Origin: Halisarca cf. caerulea
Taxonomy: Eukaryota; Porifera; Demospongiae; Chondrillida; Halisarcidae
DNA length: 20,000 nucleotides
Direction of reading: 5' to 3'
Assembly (NCBI GenBank): GCA_963170055.1
Contig: CAUJGJ010000258.1
Span: 1,446,101-1,466,100 of the forward strand
Part shown: piece by piece, positions 1-20,000 of the stretch
Position numbering within the stretch: position 1 is the first letter of the stretch
How the letters are laid out: each line of letters opens with the position of its first letter
Program-made: the position numbers and the translations under genes
The notes under the pieces: model-generated
What the model saw: the letters and a program-made list of their open reading frames with translations, nothing else
Told to the model about the DNA's origin: nothing
The model's database searches: none

Positions 1-117
1 AGCATTGAGTGGATTGTAAGTACGTAAGTGGTCTGTTGGCACTTGCACATCTACACTCGTACATACTGTACATGCATGTGAACATATGTACGTACGTACC
101 TGCAAACACACGAATGT

Positions 118-221
<104 letters not shown>

Positions 222-660
222 CATATATACATAGTACGTATGTTATAGTATACGTATGTAAATACATTTGTACACACTGTACATATTGTACGTATTCATA
301 TGTACATTATCATGTACATATGTACAGTACCATAAATGCTTAACTGGATCCTCAAAGGAGAATCCTAAAGCACTTCACTGAGTGTACGTTCAACTTATAG
401 TATCCTTTTACGTTTAACTCAATGAGCAAATCGAGTGAAGAGTAGTAGTTGATTACAAGAGATTTCACTATACCTACGTTCGTACTGAACATATGTACGT
501 ATGTATTCACATACGTACGTACCTTTGTACTTGTGTGGGTGTGCGCACGTGTGTGCGTACAACTATGCACTTTCTTCTTGTACGTCCATACTTATCAGCC
601 AGAGCTGACTTAGTGTGGGACAGCTGTCTGTAACATGTTGAACTCATCCCTGAAGTAGCC

Positions 661-734
661 TAGATGTACCATAGCAACCTTGTTGTAATCCAAACTGTAG
701 ATGTACCATAGCAACCGTGTTGTAATCCAAACTG
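661..734. repeat. 37-bp tandem duplication (2 copies)
   Basis: Two adjacent 37-bp copies beginning TAGATGTACCATAGCAACC, differing at one base (T or G). Confidence 0.95.
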
Positions 735-1303
735 TGTACTTCAGATGATAGGGCATTAAGGAAATGCTTTTGATAAGCTGGAGGAATACGTGGTTATGTG
801 TATACGTACGTATGTACCAGAGAGTACCCAAGAATTATGGGTCCAAAACAGAAAATACGTAGAAACTTGTGGTGATCTCTATGTGCATTGCACCTCTTGT
901 TGCATTGTGCGCGTGTAATAATTACATACAGAATACCTTTGCTTGTATTTCTGGTCCTTTCCTGTTGTGTGCATCTGTTGACTGTACCTGTGCATATGCA
1001 CGTATGTATACGTCGAATGTCTTATGCACACTTGCAAGGTCTGGGGTGCTTAAATGAGTACGTACGTATGTATGCATATACGTATATACTGTACATACTA
1101 GTATGTATACATATAATATTTACATAGGTTTATGTGGTAGGAATGTACGTATTTGGAAAAAATTGTACTTAGGATCACAAGAAATGCATAAACTCTCCAA
1201 CCTTTACGTACCATGTAGCAAACTGCATATATGTATGTACGTACATGTTCATGTGCTCCTGAATTGAACCATTGAGACCGAATACTACTTTTAAACCATT
1301 GGA

Positions 1304-1360
1304 GGGGGGGGGGGGTACTACAATTGAATTAATTGATTGGTGGGGGGAGGGGGGGGGGGG
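1304..1360. repeat. poly-G runs, possible G-quadruplex
   Basis: Runs of 12 G (1304-1315), 6 G (1342-1347) and 12 G (1349-1360) on the plus strand, about 0.7 kb upstream of the start codon. Confidence 0.8.
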
Positions 1361-1712
1361 TGGAATACTGCAATTGCTGAGGACAAGTTGACAGTAGCCC
1401 ATCGTACAGTCTGTCTCCCTAGTGTTGCGTTGTTCTTCGCAGCGCTGTGTTCAAGCAATGTTGCTTACGTAATTGCCGATTTTCACTGCCAACTGTACAG
1501 CAACACATACGCATCAAACTATGTATGTACGTACGCCTTTCAATGTCCTTGAGGAATTCAGGATTTACATACCATTTCAGTTTTTGGGGATTGAAGTACA
1601 TACACACGTGCATATTAAAATTTCTAACCTGATTGGCCAAAACTCAAACTGGGTGAGGTTCCCCATACCTGGAGTACTTGATAGAAGTGTCATTGATGTT
1701 ATGTACGTACAT

Positions 1713-1716
<4 letters not shown>

Positions 1717-1780
<64 letters not shown>

Positions 1781-1879
1781 CGTGTGTGTGTGAGCGTGTG
1801 TGTGTGAGCGTGTGTGTGTGAGCGTGTGTGTGTGTGCATGTGTGTGTGTGTGAGCGTGTGTGTGTGTGCATGTGTGTGC
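1717..1879. repeat. (TG)n tract with 14-bp TGAGCG-phased variants
   Basis: A pure TG run followed by a 14-bp compound unit TGAGCGTGTGTGTG repeated about four times, then decayed TG with CA and CATG interruptions. Confidence 0.95.
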
Positions 1880-2059
1880 AAGCATGTGTACATGCGTGTA
1901 AATGTCCTAACATGTCACTGAGTGTTTACTTGCATACGTGTGTATGTGTCAAAGCTATGTCTTTGTTCCAATACAGGCATTACAGAAACTCAGTTATCAG
2001 GCCACCATAGCACAAACTCAGCTATTGCCAACATAACAGCATAGCTGCTGTGAACAAGG

Positions 2060-16552
<14,493 letters not shown>

Positions 16553-17095
16553 AAGTAGAGATTTGGGAATGGGGTCTGTGTGCGCATGCCCTACGTGTTT
16601 GTGTCTTAGTCCATTCTCTTTGAGTCCTATTTGTAATGCTGCATTGTCTGACAGTATTATTAGAATGTACCACTATCTCCATAATATTATATTATATAAT
16701 TAACAGTTATATTATTCTTGTATTAATGGTTTATGACATTATAGTGTTGTATTACTTTGTGTATGCATGTAAATTAACTCCACACGTTTGTGTATTGTTA
16801 TTATCTTGTATATAGAAAGTTGCACAGTTTTTGTCAAAGTATTTCTGGTTCAATGCGTCTGGTGACTGTGTTCAGGGCATGTGCAGTCAATGAAATACGT
16901 GAAATAGAGAATCTGCAGCTGTACTTGTAGCGATTATTCTGGATTGTTTCTCGATTGGTACTTAGGTATGCTTACTTGCAAGTCCATCGATCAGGTAGAT
17001 TCAAAAAATAATACTGCATGATCAATAAGAAGATTATGATATATTGCTTCATCATTGGAATACTGTACGAATAATATGGGTGGAGAATTGTTGCC
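16553..17095 (+). other. intergenic spacer: Gs-alpha 3' UTR and upstream region of the peptidase gene
   Basis: AT-rich (TATTATATTATATAATTAAC near 16686). No AATAAA or ATTAAA was seen, so the polyadenylation site cannot be placed. No clear promoter element. Both genes lie on the plus strand. Confidence 0.6.
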
Positions 17096-17224
17096 ATGGA
17101 AACGGAGCACATGTTACGCTTCCTGGCGCCACATAATCAGGATATGGCGGGAACGCTGATCTGTTTGCTGCTCACAATCTGTTTGCAACAGATGACTCAG
17201 GGACACTTGTGCATCCACGACGAG
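17096..17224 (+). CDS. M8 peptidase exon 1: signal peptide and cysteine switch
   Basis: Residues 1-43, ending LCIHDE before donor GTACTA. Reading through gives about 28 further codons to a stop at about 17309, so the donor choice rests on phase and on the sense of the next exon. A donor further down (GTGAGC near 17256) was not chosen. Confidence 0.75.
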
Positions 17225-20000
17225 GTACTATTCGCATATAACCCTTATAAAATTTATGTGAGCGTGCACGCTCCTGCATGCTATCGTATACTTGAACGTA
17301 AATGCAGGTAAAAGGTTCAACAAAGACGTTGTCTCTAGGAGGACTCGGAAGGGGAAGGGGGGAACGTCAGAGTGGAAGAGAGCCTATTCGGATAACATCT
17401 TTCCAGTTCCCAGACCGTATCGACGCTAACCTTCCTCAAGCTATACTACAAAATGGTGGCTCGCTGGACAGTGCTATATCGTTTATTTCACGAGCTCTCT
17501 CCGTCGACAGGGTAACTGGAAACTTTGTGCTCACCCCAAACACTCAATGTAACACCAACGTTGTAACTGGCGTTTGTGGCACAGAGTGCAGCAGTTGCCC
17601 TCTCAACTTCGTCGAAGTGGAGGACATCGTGTGTGGACCCATCACAGTCCCAGATGAACACATCGAGATTGTGACCGGCTGCAATGTAGATACTGCTCAG
17701 TGTACTACTGCTCCTAATAGTGGTACTGGAGAAGGACTGAATGAGACTGATACAGTGGTGTACATCATTGCTGAGCAGACAGGTGAGGTTGTGCCTTAGG
17801 GAATTAGGGAATCTACTAGATATTAATAGAAGTTGTGCATGGTTATTACTAAATATGCAAGAAATTTATTTACATAGCAACATAACTATAGCTTTTTATT
17901 TCATTATGATCCCGTAATATGGTAGTTGATTTTTTTTTTCTCCGTCTTATCACTGGCATAGAAAAGTGTGACAACAGTGCATCAACACTGGCATATGCAG
18001 CTGCATGTGCTGTTGATAGCTTTGGTCGACCTCTAGCTGGCTACATCAACCTCTGCCCCTCGGTATGTCAAGTTCAGGTTAAGATTTGAAGGATGATTTA
18101 TGGAGCTAGTGCAAGACTGAGTGATCTTCCACTTCTCTGACAATTTATGACATTGTCTCTATTCAGAACATCAACGACATGCAAGCTTTACCTAATATCA
18201 CCTGGTACATGACCCGAGTACTGGTACATGAACTTCTGCATGTTCTTGGCTTCTCAGATGGGCATTTTAGCAAGTGAGCTTAGCCTATTGCATGAACAAC
18301 ACACAGTCAGGTACATTGTTGTTATAATACTTCCGTGGAAAGTACTGGATCATGTATAAAAACATAGGACTTAGTTTGTTACATATATATATACAGAACC
18401 AAATTTGCATAAAGGGGTTGGCTGAATGAAATATTTTCCTATATGAATCTGCTGGCCAGGAGCAGAATCTTGGGGTAAAAATTGCAACAGTTACATGAGT
18501 TTCAACCCCTTCTAGCAATAATAAACCCTTATTTTTCTCATGTTCAAGCTGAAATCCTCCAGTTCAATATGTGATTCGATGCTAAAACATGCATGTACGT
18601 AGGTACTTCTCATAATAAGCTTTCTTGGGCAGCCATTATACTGCCAGTCTTATCTATACTAAACTATCATATGAAGTGTTTGCTCTGCTCCAGCTTTGCA
18701 ACCCAGCCGGTCCTTGGCAACGAAACCTACAACAGTGTAACACACAGAGCAGTTGCAGCACCTGAAGTGAGAATCTCGTCTGTAAAGATACCTAGTTGCA
18801 GACAAATTCTATATTAGCTTGAATTATATGAATTGTTCATGCATCTTTTAGCAATTTAATGTATAGGTTTTACAGGAAGCACGGGAGTATTATGGATGCA
18901 CAGACCTGAGTGGACTTTTCTTGGAAGCTGCCGGCAGGTGAGTCCATACATGCATGTATGCAGTGTTGCAAATCCAATTCAGTGATACTTGTCTTCCTGC
19001 AGCCACTGGGAATCAAGAATTCTAGTACCAGAATTGATGACGCCAACATTTTATATGTAAGGAAAGTCTGCAATTAAGACGTCAAAATTCTAGTAGGTAA
19101 CTATTTCATGAGCATGTGCTTGGAAAAACCCAGACATATCAGTTGGTCATCAGCCATTTTAATAATAAAAATGAAGTGGATAATCCCAACTATTGATAGT
19201 GGATTTGACCTATAGTGATATTACTGACAGATATTGAAGGAAAAGAACAGAAATCTACTACAGTATATTGATATAATTGAATAAAATCACTCAAAGAGCA
19301 CCATTTGAGTTACCAATTGATTTGTTCTGTTTTTTGTACGGTCATTATTGTGCATTTGTAGCTGACCATCTGACCACCTCTTGTGCATAGCCCATACTCC
19401 ATACTGAGCAAATTCACCTTGGGTCTGTTGGAGGCATCTGGATGGTATACTGCTAACTATACTGTTGCTGAGCAAACTGTACTTGGAGAACCAATACCAC
19501 TACTGTATGGGAAAGGTGAGGATAGGTCATCTGAAACTTTCCAAAAAGTGTTCAACAGTTCACTGATGTCCACACACAGGACTTGGATGCAACTTCATCA
19601 GAGGAGACTGTACTGACAGTAGCAACTTCCCATATGCCTGTGATGTGGATCGCAATGATGGTACACCTTTCTGCTCTTTCGATGGAGTATACAAGGTATG
19701 AGTACATTTGCATGTACAAATTCTGCTTTATTGTGTATGTTGTCCAGCAGTTTTCTCTTAGACTAATATGCACCCGTCCTCTTCACAGTCTAGATGCATT
19801 GAATATCCGTTCACTGATGGATGCACTATTCCAAATCCAGCCGTTGATGGAGACTGTAGAGAACAGACTCTAGTCCGTATGTCAACTGTAAAGAATACTC
19901 CTTTCCATGCACTATTGTAAGCTGTGCTGACATTGACGTGTTCACCTTTGAATCTTCTTGTGCAGTAAGAGACTCCTCAGTGGAAGTTGCTGGTCCACAG
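17096..20000 (+). CDS. leishmanolysin-like zinc metallopeptidase (M8), 5' part, runs off window
   Basis: Secreted or surface metzincin endopeptidase of family M8. Exons: 17096-17224, 17308-17782, 17962-18062, 18167-18273, 18694-18766, 18876-18937, 19003-19056, 19391-19515, 19580-19695, 19789-19876, 19966-20000; 455 residues so far. Signal-like stretch MAGTLICLLLTICLQQ (17-32), so the ATG at 17144 is an alternative start; the ATG at 17096 has a good Kozak context. Cys39 in HLCIHDE sits where the family has its cysteine-switch residue. RPLAGYINLCP precedes the zinc motif HELLH (256-260). The third ligand is His317 in GSHWE and the Met-turn is Met328 in ELMTP, the same 11-residue spacing I recall for leishmanolysin. 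Cys-rich modules follow. Introns are short (83-420 bp). No C-terminus or anchor can be seen. The last exon is inferred and less certain. Confidence 0.9.
17308..17782 (+). CDS. M8 peptidase exon 2: propeptide and N-terminal domain
   Basis: Residues 44-201 plus one base. A basic, Gly/Arg-rich stretch (GRGRGERQSGREP), then PIRITSFQFPDRIDANLPQA, a Cys cluster (CNTNVVTGVCGTECSSCPLN) and DTVVYIIAEQTG. The last resembles the family strand before the ATAYA-like segment. Acceptor AATGCAG, donor GTGAGG. Confidence 0.85.
17962..18062 (+). CDS. M8 peptidase exon 3: RPLAGYINLCP
   Basis: Residues 202-235. AYAAACAVDSFGRPLAGYIN then LCPS is a strong M8 signature just before the active-site helix. Acceptor GGCATAG, donor GTATGT. 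Confidence 0.93.
18167..18273 (+). CDS. M8 peptidase exon 4: HExxH active site
   Basis: Residues 236-270 plus two bases. VHELLHVLGFS holds the zinc ligands His256 and His260 and the catalytic Glu257; the motif is at 18227-18241. Acceptor ATTCAG, donor GTGAGC. Confidence 0.96.
18694..18766 (+). CDS. M8 peptidase exon 5
   Basis: Completes Asn271, then residues 272-295 (FATQPVLGNETYNSVTHRAV then AAPE). Contains an N-glycosylation sequon NET. Acceptor GCTCCAG, donor GTGAGA. Confidence 0.88.
18876..18937 (+). CDS. M8 peptidase exon 6
   Basis: Residues 296-315 plus two bases of Ser316 (EAREYYGCTDLSGLFLEAAG). Matches the family segment that leads into the third zinc ligand. Acceptor TTTACAG, donor GTGAGT. 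Confidence 0.9.
19003..19056 (+). CDS. M8 peptidase exon 7: third zinc His and Met-turn
   Basis: Residues 316-333 (SHWESRILVPELMTPTFY). His317 is the third zinc ligand and Met328 the Met-turn. Acceptor CCTGCAG, donor GTAAGG. Confidence 0.95.
19391..19515 (+). CDS. M8 peptidase exon 8
   Basis: Residues 334-375 plus one base. IPYSILSKFTLGLLEASGWY matches the post-Met-turn helix of M8 enzymes, followed by a sequon NYT. Acceptor TGCATAG, donor GTGAGG. Confidence 0.93.
19580..19695 (+). CDS. M8 peptidase exon 9: Cys-rich
   Basis: Residues 376-414 (GLGCNFIRGDCTDSSNFPYA, CDVDRNDGTPFCSFDGVYK). Start of the Cys-rich C-terminal domain. Acceptor ACACACAG, donor GTATGA. Confidence 0.93.
19789..19876 (+). 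CDS. M8 peptidase exon 10: Cys-rich
   Basis: Residues 415-443 plus one base (SRCIEYPFTDGCTIPNPAVD, GDCREQTLV). Ends at donor GTATGT. Without splicing the frame stops at TAA near 19918. Confidence 0.8.
19966..20000 (+). CDS. M8 peptidase exon 11 (start only, cut by window end)
   Basis: LRDSSVEVAGPQ after acceptor CTTGTGCAG, in phase with exon 10. This fits the family segment before an SRCF-like cysteine, which would lie beyond the window. It is cut by the window end, so the splice is inferred. Confidence 0.55.

Noticed and set aside
1577..1913. Minus-strand His/Thr-rich proteins
   Set aside because: They arise wholly from the TG tract with 14-bp variants.
17225..17311. Read-through of peptidase exon 1 to a stop
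   Set aside because: It would give a 71-residue protein that lacks the M8 domain; splicing from 17224 to 17308 keeps phase and joins into the M8 sequence.

Overview
The window is animal nuclear DNA. It holds two spliced plus-strand genes with GT-AG introns, many dinucleotide microsatellites, minisatellites and short inverted-repeat transposon remnants. A heterotrimeric G-protein alpha gene of the Gs class points to a metazoan. A large M8 metallopeptidase gene and a degraded GYHVYK-type repeat fragment make an early-branching animal, perhaps a sponge, my best guess, but the species cannot be fixed from sequence alone.

Layout. 1-2059 is upstream DNA with CA/TG tracts, poly-G runs and TACGTA-rich stretches. 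2060-16552 is a complete 13-exon Gs-alpha gene. I rebuilt it by splicing: all 13 exons join in frame into 373 residues with every guanine-nucleotide motif present. Intron 1 (2172-11165, about 9 kb) is a repeat reservoir. It holds two hairpins with different arms but the same 21-nt tip (3589-3725, 4401-4523), TA-flanked MITEs, a 54-bp array, and a 1.8-kb minisatellite of about 82 units of 22 bp. Introns 2-12 hold more MITEs and long TG tracts. 16553-17095 is a 543-bp AT-rich spacer. 17096 to the window edge is the 5' part of a leishmanolysin-like (M8) zinc metallopeptidase gene: 11 exons, 455 residues so far, with the zinc motif, the third His ligand and the Met-turn. Its introns are short and almost free of simple repeats.

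The two genes are tandem neighbours with no obvious functional link: an inner-membrane signalling GTPase and a secreted or cell-surface protease. The most interesting non-coding material is the common-tip hairpin pair, the UGCAUG-rich minisatellite in intron 1, the MITE-derived tandem arrays (75, 54 and 17 bp units), and the TG/CA tracts around the switch II exon. No RNA genes, CRISPR arrays or intact transposase genes were found.
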